This document shows positions 6,609 to 15,760 of a DNA stretch of 64,000 bases, in pieces. This stretch comes from an uncultured Eubacteriales bacterium. Its GTDB lineage: Bacteria; Bacillota; Clostridia; Oscillospirales; Oscillospiraceae. Each line of letters starts with the position of its first letter. Positions within the stretch are counted from its first letter, which is position 1. A model generated the notes under the pieces. The model was not told where the DNA came from and did no database searches. It worked only from the letters and a program-made list of their open reading frames with translations. Location of the stretch: assembly GCA_905198835.1 (NCBI GenBank), contig CAJKDY010000014.1:1-64000 (forward strand), written 5' to 3'. The translations under genes were made by a program, and so were the position numbers.

Positions 6609-8810
6609 TTAAGGCAAGCGTCCGTAGGCGAAGAAATGGGCTTGCCAGTAGCTTGTATTCAGATTTACGTATTGTATGGGGTCGCCGCAATGGAGCATCC
6701 AGCCGTCCCCCACATAGAGCCCGCAATGGGTCACGCCGGGAGCGTCAAACGTCCCGGTGAAAAAGACTATATCGCCGGGGCGGGGTGAGCGGGTCGGGGT
6801 GCAGATGTTATAAAGTCCCGTGGCCCCCAGCCGCCCGATGTTCCAGCCGCTTTGATTTGCCACCCAGGAGATAAAGCCGGAGCAGTCAAAGGACGTAGCC
6901 GGACTGCTACCGCCCCACACATAGGGATAGCCCAGGTACTTCTCCGCCTCGGTGAACAGAGCGGCAAAGGTGGGGTCGGCCAGATACCCCTCCGGCACCT
7001 CATGGGGAGCGGGCGGGTTGGTGATGTACTTGTCCACATAGTCGGACGAGGGAAACAGGTCTGGCCGATTGCCCAGGGACGCCATATAGAGGGCATACCG
7101 GGATAGCTGATCCTCTCCCATCATGTAGACGGGCAAATGGGACAGGTTGGCGTTTTCCAGGGTGACGGTGCAGATGTAGTAGCTGTACGGCACTCTTACC
7201 CGGTGGGTGTTGCCCTCGGCGTCTGTTTGGAGCTCCGTGGTGTACCGGGTTTCCCGGCGCACCGACTCGGTGAGGGTGTACTGGCGGTCAAAGAGGGTTT
7301 GTAGGTCGCCTTCCACGTCCGCCAGCGTCCACTCCCCATCGTGGAGGGCGGACAGGATAGAGAGCAACACATAGGGGGCGTGTTCGATTTCGTCCAGGTC
7401 GTAGTGATATTCGTCATAGCTGTGGGTGGCCTCATAGTTGTCAAGCCAAGCTTGCAGGTCGGCCTCCAGCCCCGCATAAGCGGCCTCGGCCCCGGTCAGA
7501 TCGGCGTCCTGGGCCGGATAGGTGGACGCCGCCACCCCGCCGGAGACACCGTTTCCAACGGCCACAAGGGAGGTCGTGCAGGACTGGAGCACGATCAGGA
7601 GCAGAAAACAGAGCAGAACAACGACCACCCCCAGCGGGTGACGCCGGACAAGCCCGACCACGGCCCGGCCCAGCGCCTCCGTGACCGTGACCGTTCCCTT
7701 GGCGGCCTGGGCGCTTTTCTTGGCGGCCTCCCTCGCTTGCTTTTGGTATCGCTTACGCCGTTGCCGCTTTTGCCATAGTTTGGAAAGGCCCTTTTTGTCC
7801 AGCTCCTGGTGTTCCAGCTTGGCCTGTTGGAAGTGATATGTGCCCTTGGCCTTTTCGTAGCGCACCTCCGCCCGATGGACAGCCTTGGCTGGATGGTTGC
7901 GTATGCGCTGCTTGGTCGAGTGTAGGGCCTTTCGGCCTATGACCTCCCCCACAAGCTCGGAGCGGTGGGCAGCCTCCACCCCCACATTCTCATGCTCGGA
8001 CTCGTAGATTTTGGCGTGGACATAGCTGTGGACTGTCCGGCCAGCGAAAGCCGCTGACCGCTTGACCGGGCCGGGAGCCTTGACGGGCTTCTGCCTGTCC
8101 AGCTTGCCCTGTGCCTTTTCCAGCTTGCCCTCCCGCCGCTCCATGCGGAGCTTGCTGGCCTTTACACCCTTATCCTCGGCGGCAGGGGGAGGGCCGTCCC
8201 CTTGCGCCGCTTCTCCGTGGGGCGGGGCCTCCTGGCCCTTGACCTCCGGGGCCGCCTTCACCCTGGCCCGCCGCTTCCATTGCGGGACTCCCTGGGAAGT
8301 GCTCTCGCCGGGAACAGGGGCCTCGGCCTTGTGGTGGAGCTTGTCGGTTGGGCCATCACGCAGAACGGACGCCCGGTCATGGAGCTTATCGGCGGGGGTA
8401 GCGGGAGCCTCCACCTGACTGCCGGACTTTGGGACAACTTGTCCCGAAGTGACTGACCGGGGCTCGTTCTGGACAAAGGTACTGCCAGCAGATACAGCGG
8501 CCTGGGCCGCCCGCTTCATGTGATTTTTGGCGGGAGCGGGGGCCTGGGGAGCAGGCGGCGTATCGGCGGCGCTCTCCATCGGCGGGCCCTCCGGCTGGGT
8601 GACGGCCTGGGGCCGCTCCCCATGTTCCAGAGAGCCCGCCGCTTTTTCCGGGGCGGTTGCCTTGACCTGGGCCAGACGGCCCGCTGTCTTTCGCCATGTA
8701 CCTTTGGCCGTGGCCTGGGGCTGTAAGGGCTCCGGCTCCGCTTTTTCAAAACGGAGGGGTGTTTGGGTCTGCTCCTGGCGGGGTGCTTTTCCCTTACGCT
8801 CCGGCGTCAT
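6609..8810 (-). CDS. CD1108-type membrane protein with NlpC/P60 hydrolase domain
   Basis: 733 residues. Residues 1-250 are low-complexity and Pro/Ala/Lys-rich; a basic helical region follows (about 260-400), then one membrane helix (VVVVLLCFLLLIVLQSC, about 405-425). The extracellular part ends in an NlpC/P60 domain: GYPYVWGGSSPATSFDCSGF with Cys643 and GVTHCGLYVGDG with His695. It should cut peptidoglycan stem peptides so that the transfer channel can cross the wall, like VirB1-type enzymes. It overlaps virB4 by 17 bp. Palindrome copy 4 is translated in the N-terminal tail. Confidence 0.87.
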   Translation of the reverse strand: MTPERKGKAPRQEQTQTPLRFEKAEPEPLQPQATAKGTWRKTAGRLAQVKATAPEKAAGSLEHGERPQAVTQPEGPPMESAADTPPAPQAPAPAKNHMKRAAQAAVSAGSTFVQNEPRSVTSGQVVPKSGSQVEAPATPADKLHDRASVLRDGPTDKLHHKAEAPVPGESTSQGVPQWKRRARVKAAPEVKGQEAPPHGEAAQGDGPPPAAEDKGVKASKLRMERREGKLEKAQGKLDRQKPVKAPGPVKRSAAFAGRTVHSYVHAKIYESEHENVGVEAAHRSELVGEVIGRKALHSTKQRIRNHPAKAVHRAEVRYEKAKGTYHFQQAKLEHQELDKKGLSKLWQKRQRRKRYQKQAREAAKKSAQAAKGTVTVTEALGRAVVGLVRRHPLGVVVVLLCFLLLIVLQSCTTSLVAVGNGVSGGVAASTYPAQDADLTGAEAAYAGLEADLQAWLDNYEATHSYDEYHYDLDEIEHAPYVLLSILSALHDGEWTLADVEGDLQTLFDRQYTLTESVRRETRYTTELQTDAEGNTHRVRVPYSYYICTVTLENANLSHLPVYMMGEDQLSRYALYMASLGNRPDLFPSSDYVDKYITNPPAPHEVPEGYLADPTFAALFTEAEKYLGYPYVWGGSSPATSFDCSGFISWVANQSGWNIGRLGATGLYNICTPTRSPRPGDIVFFTGTFDAPGVTHCGLYVGDGWMLHCGDPIQYVNLNTSYWQAHFFAYGRLP
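8431..8445. repeat. ICE dispersed palindrome, copy 4 (in NlpC/P60 gene)
   Basis: GGGACAACTTGTCCC with flanks acttt and gaagt, read in frame as SVTSGQVVPKSGS in the low-complexity cytoplasmic tail. Confidence 0.9.
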
Positions 8811-11169
8811 CTTTCAAGTCCTCCGGGCGGGTGGTGAGCAGGTCATAGATCTCACCCTTGGGGAAACGGTCAACAAAGGGGATCGTCACCGCCCCATAGA
8901 ACAGTAGGCCCTCGCCGGGGTTGCTTTGGGTGATGTAGGATAGCTGGTGTTCGCTGATACCCAGCTTTTGGGCCAGGATCGCCCGGTCACTCTGCGCTTG
9001 GGCCAGGAGTATCATAAAGTCGGTGTTGTCCAGAATGGCCTCGATCTCCCGGCTGGCCAAAAGGTCTTTGACATTCTGCGTCAGCGCCGAGGGAACGCAC
9101 CCCTTTTTGCGGAGCATTTTCCACACCGCCACAAAGTAGCTGGCGGTGAGGGGGTCACGGAGCAGAATATGGAACTCGTCAAAGTAGCACCATGTCGCCG
9201 CTCCCGTGGCAAAGTTGGTGTTGACCGCCTCGGTGACAAATTCGTTGGTGATGTGCATAGCGATCTTTCGCAGGTTTTCTCCCATACCTTTGAGCACCAC
9301 GCACACCACACGGGAATTGAGGTTGACGTTGGTTTGGTGGTTAAAGAGGTTGAGGGAGCCGGTGCAGTAGAGCTCCAGAGCCGTCGCCACCCGCTGGGCC
9401 TCCGGCTCCGGCTGTTTCAAAAGCTCTTGATACAGGTCTTGGAGCAGGGGCATTTCCCCGGAGCCCAGCCCCAGGGCAAGCTCCCGGTAGACCTGTCTCA
9501 CACAACGGTCAATGACCGTCTTTTCGATGGGTTGCAGGCCGTCCTTGCCGCCCACCACCAGCTCACACAGGGACAGGAGGAAGTCGGCCTTCATGGAAAG
9601 GGGGCTCTCGTCCCCGGCCACGTCGATCTGAATGTCCATGGGGTTGATGTGGTTGGGGCTGTCCGGGGAAATCTCAATGACCTGGCCGCCCAACCGTTTT
9701 ACCAGCGGGGCATATTCTCCCATGGGGTCTACGATCACGATTTTATCTCTGGTAGCCAGGAACACATTGATGATTTCCCGCTTGGCCGAAAAACTTTTCC
9801 CTGATCCAGTCGAGCCCAGGTAGAGCCCATTGGCGGACTTTAGCTTTTTGCGGTCAGCCATGATGACGTTGTGGGAGAGGGCGTTCATGCCGTAGTAGAG
9901 GGACTGGCCGCCCATGCGGAGCTCACGGGTAATAAAGGGTACAAAGATGGCCGTGGAGCTGGTGGTCATGCCCCGCTGTATCTGTACCTCATTGCGGCCC
10001 AGGGCCAGGGAGGACACATAGCCCTGTTCCTGCTGCCAGTCCAGCCGCCGCAGGGCGCAGTTGTACTTTTGGGCAATGCCGGACACGGTGAACACGTCAT
10101 TTTCCAGCCGCTCCTTGTTGGGGGCCAGATTGACCACCGTAAAGGTGAGCAGAAGCATCCGCTCATTGCGGGACTGGAGGTCGGCCAGGAGCTCCGCCGC
10201 ATCCTTGGAGAATGTGGCGAGGTCAGGGGGCAGAATGTCCGGGTCATACCCGGCTCGGATGGCCTTTTTCTGCTCCTCAACTTTCATGCGGTCAATGTCG
10301 CTGACCTTGCCCTTGATGGTCTTTATGGCCTTGGACTGGTCAACCGTCTGGACGTGCATGGTGACGGTGAGCTCAGCGTCCAGCTCCAGGATCTCCCGCA
10401 AGAGCCTATCCGAAAGCTCCGACGCCAGGATTTGCAGAAAGGACGCCGCCCCCCAATAGTTGCCCACCCGGAACGTCCGGGGCTGGGTGAAGTCAAAGCC
10501 GTCCAGCGGGGCCACGGCCTCCTTTGTCCCCAGGCCATTCTTCACCACGTCGGCCCAGGAGAAACGGAACGGCTCACGCCGGGGGCCAGGGTGGGTCTGG
10601 CCGTAGAGCACCGCCAGCCGCTCCTTGCCGTCCAACGGCTGGGACTCCACTCCCAACCGCTTGAAATTGCCGATCACATCGGCCTCCACCCGCTCCAGCC
10701 GGGGGCGGGCCGCCGCCAGATCGTCGGCGGGAACGCCAAAGGTGATGTACTTGGCCCGGTCTATGCCGTTGTTGCTCTTGGCGATCTGGCTCGTCAGCAT
10801 ATCGGTGAACTCGCCACGGATACTGTCAAAGTCATCATGGGCCGGAGGAATATTGATGGCATACCGCCCGGTGGAGTGAGCCCTGCGGTTGACAAAGGAA
10901 AGCTGGAACGGAATAGAGCTATCGAAATAGTTGAGAAATGCGCTCCAGCCGTTGAAGATGATCGACTGATCCTCCGTGGACGCCACGGAGTAGTTGATGT
11001 CCTCATAGGCCAGGGTCTTGGTGAACAGGTTGCCGGGGAGCTGACACACCCCATCCGGGAGCATACGCACATAGGGGATGGTCTTTTGAGCAGACAGGGC
11101 CGCCCGGCTCCGGCTACGCCTTGCGCCGTTTGTTACCCCTCGGCTTGGGGCCTTTTTTGCCTTTTGCAA
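8794..11169 (-). CDS. virB4: VirB4/TraE-type conjugation ATPase
   Basis: 791 residues from a TTG at 11169, with AAAGGAGGTATCCC as the ribosome site; it therefore overlaps the PrgI gene by 56 bp. The N-terminal half is the VirB4 domain and the C-terminal half a AAA+/HerA-like motor with Walker A GSTGSGKS, Walker B CYFDEFH and a later Q-loop region (ALTQNVKDLL). It powers assembly of the type IV secretion channel at the membrane. Its place between PrgI and the NlpC/P60 gene is standard for Tn1549-like ICEs. No sign of damage. Confidence 0.95.
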   Translation of the reverse strand: MQKAKKAPSRGVTNGARRSRSRAALSAQKTIPYVRMLPDGVCQLPGNLFTKTLAYEDINYSVASTEDQSIIFNGWSAFLNYFDSSIPFQLSFVNRRAHSTGRYAINIPPAHDDFDSIRGEFTDMLTSQIAKSNNGIDRAKYITFGVPADDLAAARPRLERVEADVIGNFKRLGVESQPLDGKERLAVLYGQTHPGPRREPFRFSWADVVKNGLGTKEAVAPLDGFDFTQPRTFRVGNYWGAASFLQILASELSDRLLREILELDAELTVTMHVQTVDQSKAIKTIKGKVSDIDRMKVEEQKKAIRAGYDPDILPPDLATFSKDAAELLADLQSRNERMLLLTFTVVNLAPNKERLENDVFTVSGIAQKYNCALRRLDWQQEQGYVSSLALGRNEVQIQRGMTTSSTAIFVPFITRELRMGGQSLYYGMNALSHNVIMADRKKLKSANGLYLGSTGSGKSFSAKREIINVFLATRDKIVIVDPMGEYAPLVKRLGGQVIEISPDSPNHINPMDIQIDVAGDESPLSMKADFLLSLCELVVGGKDGLQPIEKTVIDRCVRQVYRELALGLGSGEMPLLQDLYQELLKQPEPEAQRVATALELYCTGSLNLFNHQTNVNLNSRVVCVVLKGMGENLRKIAMHITNEFVTEAVNTNFATGAATWCYFDEFHILLRDPLTASYFVAVWKMLRKKGCVPSALTQNVKDLLASREIEAILDNTDFMILLAQAQSDRAILAQKLGISEHQLSYITQSNPGEGLLFYGAVTIPFVDRFPKGEIYDLLTTRPEDLKDDAGA

Positions 11170-11503
11170 GGGATACCTCCTTTCCCGTAAACGGGGAATA
11201 GATATTCTCAGTCATATAGGGGCGGCGTCCGGGCCGCAGAAAGCGGGCCCGGACGTAGTGCCCGACCACCAACTCCATTGGCTGGCCGTTCTTCTCATAC
11301 ATAGCCAGCAGAAAGGCCGGGAGCATGATGACCAGCATAAGGAGCAAAGCCACCGTGTTGCCGATGGCATTTTTGGTGAGCAGATAGAGCGGGATGCCCA
11401 GGGCCGCCCCGCCGCCAAAGCAGACGATCTGCCGCTTGGTCAAGCCAAACGCCAGCTTGGTCTTGATCTTGGACAGGTCGTTGGGGACGTTCACATAGGC
11501 CAT
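11114..11503 (-). CDS. PrgI family (VirB3-like) channel protein
   Basis: 129 residues. MAYVNVPNDLSKIKTKLAFGLT is the PrgI opening, followed by two membrane helices (about 27-45 and 50-68) and a short basic cytoplasmic tail. PrgI/VirB3 proteins are small inner-membrane partners of VirB4. The C-terminal 18 codons also carry the VirB4 start and its ribosome site, which couples their expression. It lies 1 bp after the methyltransferase start region, within an unbroken minus-strand operon. Confidence 0.92.
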   Translation of the reverse strand: MAYVNVPNDLSKIKTKLAFGLTKRQIVCFGGGAALGIPLYLLTKNAIGNTVALLLMLVIMLPAFLLAMYEKNGQPMELVVGHYVRARFLRPGRRPYMTENIYSPFTGKEVSLAKGKKGPKPRGNKRRKA

Positions 11504-12283
11504 TTACTCTCCTTTCCCGCCCCCGGCCACCGCCGCCTGTGCCTGGGCAATGCGCTCCAGAGCAGGGGCATAGATGGCCGGGGCCGTTTCAAAACAGATA
11601 AAGCGGCGGCTCGTGTTGATGGCGGCCACCGCCGTTGTGCCGGAGCCAGCGCAGATGTCAGCCACCACCTGGCCCTTGTTGGTATAGGTCTTTATCAGAT
11701 ACTCGCACAGGTCAACCGGCTTTTGGGTGGGATGGACGGTATGCGCCACAGTCTGGAACGAAAGCAAGTTCCCCGGAAACCGCCGTCCATCCTCAGAGCC
11801 GCTGCCAGAACGGACAAATTTTCCGTAGTTGGGGCTCTGGTCACGCTGGGACGTGATTTTCTTATAGGGCTTGCCTTTCTCAAATTGCGGATTGTATGTC
11901 GGGAGCTTTTGGTAAAACACCAAAATATTCTCCGTCTTTTTCAGCGGGGCTCGGCGGGCGTTGAGAAAGCCCGTTGACCTTGCCTTGACCCATACCCACT
12001 CATAGCGGAGCATGGGGAGGTTGGACGCTCCCAGTACCTTGTCATAGGGGCATTGAGCAAAAAAGAGGGCGGCCCCGTCCGGCTTGACCGCCCACCGCAC
12101 CGCCTCCCACAACTCCTCCAGGGGCAAAGGCACATCCCAATAGTTTTTGGTCGTGCCATAAGGCGGATCAGTCAAAAGCATATCCACCGAATGACGGGGC
12201 AGGGACAACAGACCCTTGATCCCGTCCATAAGATAGAGCCCGTCCAGCTTCGGGACAACTTGTCCCGAAGTCTCAGCGCCCAT
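11504..12283 (-). CDS. Beta-class DNA methyltransferase (N4/N6)
   Basis: 259 residues from the ATG at 12283, after CCAAGGAGGG. Motif IV is DPPYG at residues 39-43 and the AdoMet motif I DICAGSGTT lies near 209-217, so the order IV...I marks the beta class. The N-terminal VDMLLTDPPYG, and HTVHPTQKPVDLCEYLI before motif I, are typical of ICE- and phage-borne orphan enzymes. No restriction gene is adjacent; it probably marks the element's DNA against host restriction. Residues 4-12 (ETSGQVVPK) are encoded by palindrome copy 5, so the gene's start is built on the repeat. It overlaps the upstream gene by 11 bp. Confidence 0.88.
   Translation of the reverse strand: MGAETSGQVVPKLDGLYLMDGIKGLLSLPRHSVDMLLTDPPYGTTKNYWDVPLPLEELWEAVRWAVKPDGAALFFAQCPYDKVLGASNLPMLRYEWVWVKARSTGFLNARRAPLKKTENILVFYQKLPTYNPQFEKGKPYKKITSQRDQSPNYGKFVRSGSGSEDGRRFPGNLLSFQTVAHTVHPTQKPVDLCEYLIKTYTNKGQVVADICAGSGTTAVAAINTSRRFICFETAPAIYAPALERIAQAQAAVAGGGKGE
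12252..12266. repeat. ICE dispersed palindrome, copy 5 (methyltransferase start)
   Basis: GGGACAACTTGTCCC in the longest perfect context: cttc on the left and gaag on the right extend the palindrome to 23 bp. It lies within the first 12 codons of the methyltransferase gene and 6 bp past the SpoVG-like stop. Confidence 0.92.
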
Positions 12284-12851
12284 CCCGGCCCTCCTTGGCC
12301 TTGGGCGGGGTGGGCCGCTCGGCGTTCTGCTTTTCTGCCGCCTTTGCCGCCCTTGCCATCTGCTCCTTGATGGGGGCAGGGGCGGGCTGAGCCAGCACCG
12401 CATCGGCTCTGGCCCGGAGCGCCTCCACCGCCCGGCCATAGGCGTCCACCGCCAGAGCGTCAAGTTGGGCCTGTAACTCCTGGTCATTGATCCGGGCGGT
12501 GGCCCGGTAGCCGCTCCGGGTAGTGGCGTCGGGCTTGCTGGGAGCGCCCAGGAAAACGCCGTTTTTGCCGTTGACCACCTTGAAGTCGTCCACGACCATG
12601 CCGCCGATATTGACAGACGCAAAGCCCAGGAGCTTGCCCTGGGGAGCGATGGGCCGCACAGACACCTCAATGGGAATGGGGGCGGCCTCCAGGTTTTTCT
12701 CCACCCGGAGCTTTACCGCCTCGTCAATGCTGATACCCTGGGCCTGGGCCAGCTCCTCAATGGGAGCGTCGAAGATCAGGCGGCGCATTTCCTCCAGAGC
12801 CGCCTCGTCCACAGCAGGGGCCTGGGCCGCCGCTGTCTGAGTAGTCGCCAT
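12273..12851 (-). CDS. SpoVG-like domain protein of the ICE
   Basis: 192 residues from the ATG at 12851, after ATGGAGGAAAATCCT. Residues about 62-115 (VSVRPIAPQGKLLGFASVNI...DFKVVNGKNGVFLGAPSK) match the SpoVG fold, a small nucleic-acid-binding beta domain. N-terminal and C-terminal regions are Ala-rich helices (QAQLDALAVDAYGRAVEAL). ICEs often carry such genes between the VirB6-like gene and the methyltransferase. Its role in transfer is not known; DNA binding or regulation is likely. Confidence 0.78.
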   Translation of the reverse strand: MATTQTAAAQAPAVDEAALEEMRRLIFDAPIEELAQAQGISIDEAVKLRVEKNLEAAPIPIEVSVRPIAPQGKLLGFASVNIGGMVVDDFKVVNGKNGVFLGAPSKPDATTRSGYRATARINDQELQAQLDALAVDAYGRAVEALRARADAVLAQPAPAPIKEQMARAAKAAEKQNAERPTPPKAKEGRDGR

Positions 12852-12872
12852 AGGATTTTCCTCCATTTCAAT

Positions 12873-13739
12873 TTAGTGAGCACCAAAAATGCTCTTGGCA
12901 ATGCCGCCCGTTTTGAACAGCATAAAAGCGAGTAGTACCGTATATCCCACGGTGCCCCAGATGGCCCCGATGGGGTCGCCGCTGACGGCGATACCCTGAA
13001 CGAGTACCGCATAGATTGCCACGCAGACGAGGATCAAAAGCCCCTGAAAGCCCACGGCAAACAGGGACTTGATGTAGTTCTGGCCCATAGCTCCCAGCTC
13101 ACGGTTGGAAAGGGTCGCCACAGGGATGGGGGCAAGGCTGGTCAGCAGATAGATCTCCAGCATCCGCCCATAGCTGATAATGAAGATCACAATGCCGAGT
13201 ATCTTTAGCGTCAGGCCCACCACCAGAGACTGTATGAACAGCCCCAGCAGAGGGCCAATGTCCATGCCCTCAAGGGTCGTTTCCAGCGTTGCCAGCATAT
13301 CCGCCGAGACGTTGGTAGAGCCGCTTATCAGCCCCGCCGCACGATTTATCACGCTCTGGGACACGTCAAAGACGGCCATGACGATATTGAAAGTGTTGGA
13401 CAGAATGAGCACAGCCACCCCGGTCTTGAACATCCACTTGAAAAATATCCAGGTGTCGATGTCGTGTAGGTTGTTGCGGTCTATGAGTAGTTGGATCAAC
13501 TCGTAGGTCGCCACAAAGGTCAGAATGACTCCGGCAATCGGGAGGATCACCGTTTCCGAAAGATTGCGTATCAGGGAGAACACCCCGGCGTTCCATGCCG
13601 CCGGGGTAGTCCCCACCTGTGCCGCAATCTCCCCAACTTGCGTATTCACGCTGTCAAAAAGGCCCTCCAGGTTGCCCATGATACCGTCAACCAGGAGCTC
13701 CTTCAGCCAGTCGGTGATCCAGTCGGTGAGAAAGCCCAT
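12873..13739 (-). CDS. VirB6/TrbL-like polytopic channel protein
   Basis: 288 residues with an amphipathic N-terminus (MGFLTDWITDWLKELLVDGI) and about five or six membrane helices (near 65-85, 105-125, 165-195, 205-225, 230-255 and 260-280). Layout and the neighbours Maff2 upstream and methyltransferase downstream fit the VirB6-like protein of Tn1549-type ICEs. It would line the inner-membrane passage for the transferred strand. No enzyme motif is seen or expected. Confidence 0.85.
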   Translation of the reverse strand: MGFLTDWITDWLKELLVDGIMGNLEGLFDSVNTQVGEIAAQVGTTPAAWNAGVFSLIRNLSETVILPIAGVILTFVATYELIQLLIDRNNLHDIDTWIFFKWMFKTGVAVLILSNTFNIVMAVFDVSQSVINRAAGLISGSTNVSADMLATLETTLEGMDIGPLLGLFIQSLVVGLTLKILGIVIFIISYGRMLEIYLLTSLAPIPVATLSNRELGAMGQNYIKSLFAVGFQGLLILVCVAIYAVLVQGIAVSGDPIGAIWGTVGYTVLLAFMLFKTGGIAKSIFGAH

Positions 13740-13751
13740 TTGCCGCCACCC

Positions 13752-13964
13752 TTAAAACAGGCTGGACAGCAGGGGGATGAGGGTCGTGCCGATGACGATG
13801 ATACCGCCGCCAGCCATGAGCTGCTTCATGCCCTGGCTTTTAGACCCGGGATTATCCGAGCCATAGCCCTCCAGCAGATTGACCGCTCCCCACACGCCCA
13901 GACCAGCGCCCAGGGCGATGACCAGAGTTTTCAGAGTGGTAATGGCAGAAGCGAAAAAAGTCAT
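13752..13964 (-). CDS. Maff2 family mobile-element membrane protein
   Basis: 70 residues from the ATG at 13964, which sits 5 bases after ATGGAGG; longer frames start inside the spacer. Two membrane helices (TLKTLVIALGAGLGVWGAVN and GGGIIVIGTTLIPLLSSLF) flank the motif GSDNPGSKSQGMKQLMAG, the Maff2 signature. Its size and two-helix form resemble VirB2 pilin-like subunits, so a structural channel or pilus role is likely. It is followed at once by the VirB6-like gene. Confidence 0.88.
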   Translation of the reverse strand: MTFFASAITTLKTLVIALGAGLGVWGAVNLLEGYGSDNPGSKSQGMKQLMAGGGIIVIGTTLIPLLSSLF

Positions 13965-14031
13965 ATATGCCTCCATTTCTCCGGGAAGTCCCGGACACAA
14001 AAATACCGCCGTTTCCGGCGGTGGTGGCTTT

Positions 14032-14046
14032 GGGACAAGTTGTCCC
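14032..14046. repeat. ICE dispersed palindrome, copy 6 (virD4-Maff2 spacer)
   Basis: GGGACAAGTTGTCCC with flanks cttt and aaac, 5 bp past the virD4 stop and 67 bp before the Maff2 start. Confidence 0.9.
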
Positions 14047-14051
14047 AAACT

Positions 14052-15362
14052 TTAGGGGTAGGCGTCCGGGTCGTCGATGTCGTCATAGTTGAGGATGTCC
14101 TCGTCCTCGTCTACGGACTCACCGTTCAGCCCATCCACCTCGTACACGGTGTATTCCTCCAGGGGATCTAACCGATTCATGCGCCGCTTGATGAGCTTGG
14201 AGAGGTCAAAGAAGTTGCGCTTTTTATCGGCCTCCGCTGTGTGCTTGTAGTTGGGGTGCTCCTTTAGGTCATACTTGCGGGAGTAGAACGGAGGCAAGCC
14301 CCGCAGTTGCAAGATACACCTATCGCCGGGCATGGTGGCAAGCTCGGCGGGGGTCATAAGTTCCCGGCCCAGCCGTTGGGTGTTCAGATTGTAGCTCTCG
14401 CTCTGGCCCTTGGAGCGGCCCTCGGTCTGCATAGAAATTGTGGCCTTGCCCAGCCAATTCTCGGATATTTCCTTGATGGTGCTGGACTCCCGGCCACCCA
14501 GGAAGATCACGCTGTCCATATTGCCCAGGATGGTTTCAGCGTTGTCCTTGTAGATGGCCTTACATTGCGCCAACTGCTGGTAGAACAGACACAGGCTCAC
14601 CTCACGGGAACGAATGACGGCCACCAGCTTTTCCAGATTTGGCACCTGGCCCGTGTTGGCCGCCTCGTCCCATAGCACACGCACATGATGGGGCAAGCGT
14701 CCCCCGTGTACGTTGTCCGCTCGCTCACAAAGGAGGTTGAACATCTGCGAAAAGGCCAGGGCCACAAGGAAGTTATAGGTCGGCGTGGTGTCCGAAATGA
14801 GGAAGAATACCACCGTTTTCCTGTCTCCAATGCGGTCAAGGCCCAGCTCGTCATAGCCCATGATCTCCCGGAGCTGGGGTATGTCAAACGGGGCCAGCCG
14901 AGCCCCGCAGGAAATGAGGATAGATTTTGCCGTCTTGCCGCTGGCCAGCTTGTATTTCTTGTACTGCTTGACAGCGAAACAATCCGGCTTGCGCTTCTCC
15001 AGCCCCTTGAACATATAGTCCACGGCGTTCATAAAGTTTTCGTCGTTTTCCTTGACCTCCATGCCGCCGATCATATCCACCAGCGTATTGAGGTTTTTGT
15101 CCTCCGGGGCTCCCTCAAAGATGATGTAGGCAATGAGGGCGCAATATAAGAGCGTCTCGGCCTTCGTCCAGAATGGGTCGCTCTCCTTGCCCTCGCCCTT
15201 GGTGTTGGCTATGAGGGTATCCACAAATTTCAGAATGTCGGCCTCGTTGCGGATGTAGGCCAAGGGGTTGTAGTGCATGGACTTGGAAAAGTCAATGGTG
15301 TTGAACACTTTGACCTTATAGCCCTGGCGCTGGAGAAAGGCCCCGCATTGCTCCAGCGTACC
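14052..15362 (-). pseudogene. virD4: virD4 3' part (coupling protein, interrupted)
   Basis: 436 codons of the C-terminal part of a VirD4/TraG coupling protein. An internal ATG at 15308 (MFNTIDFSKSMHYNPLAYIR) is the first Met after the break. It has the conserved LLYCALIAYIIFEG, KSILISCGARLAPFDI and VRVLWDEAANTGQVP (Walker B-like) segments and ends IDDPDAYP. The Walker A part is on the far side of the nested element, at 24025-24549. Joining the two at a GG core gives DPKGTLEQCGAF with no frame change and a 611-residue protein. As it stands the gene is broken and the ICE should not be able to couple DNA to its channel. Confidence 0.92.
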
Positions 15363-15379
15363 CCCCTTCGGGTTTTGTC

Positions 15380-15391
15380 AATAAGGATAGA
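15380..15391 (+). repeat. Left terminal inverted repeat
   Basis: AATAAGGATAGA, 18 bp inside the left junction; inverted match to 24003-24014. Confidence 0.88.
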
Positions 15392-15409
15392 GAAAAAAGT
15401 AAATTATTT

Positions 15410-15676
15410 TTATGAGGTTACAACATCGGATTGAATAAGGCGCAGTACCTTGTCGGTAAAGGTTTCCCGGCTGGTCTGGCTGAAATGGAAATAAATATCA
15501 AAGGTCGTACCGCCAACGGTCTTTACCATATCGGGTGGCGGTACGTCCGGGGCGGGTGAAGCGTTGCCGCCCGCCATCACGGGCAGGGGGATGGCCTTGC
15601 CCTCTCTGCTGGTGCTGTCGCTCCCCTCCGGGGCGGGGATGGTGCTGGTGATCGTCATGCTGGGGTCGTAGGTCAT
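15410..15676 (-). CDS. tnpW: TnpW-family transposon-encoded protein
   Basis: 88 residues from the ATG at 15676, after AAAGGAGAGCCT; two upstream in-frame Mets lie before that site. The first half is a Pro/Ser-rich linker, the second half the TnpW core: VGGTTFDIYFHFSQTSRETF and DKVLRLIQSD. TnpW accompanies the TnpX-type recombinase in Tn4451 relatives, usually at the far end of the element, as here. Its function is not established. Confidence 0.88.
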   Translation of the reverse strand: MTYDPSMTITSTIPAPEGSDSTSREGKAIPLPVMAGGNASPAPDVPPPDMVKTVGGTTFDIYFHFSQTSRETFTDKVLRLIQSDVVTS

Positions 15677-15760
15677 AGGCTCTCCTTTCATCATTCATCA
15701 AAGTTAATCCACGTGAGCGCCATTTTGCCGCCCACGTTGGAGTGGGGGAAGGGGAATGTA

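Noticed and set aside
13965..14048. N-terminal extension of Maff2 starting MGQLVPK
   Set aside because: It is just the translated palindrome copy; the real start at 13964 has GGAGG and gives the standard protein length.
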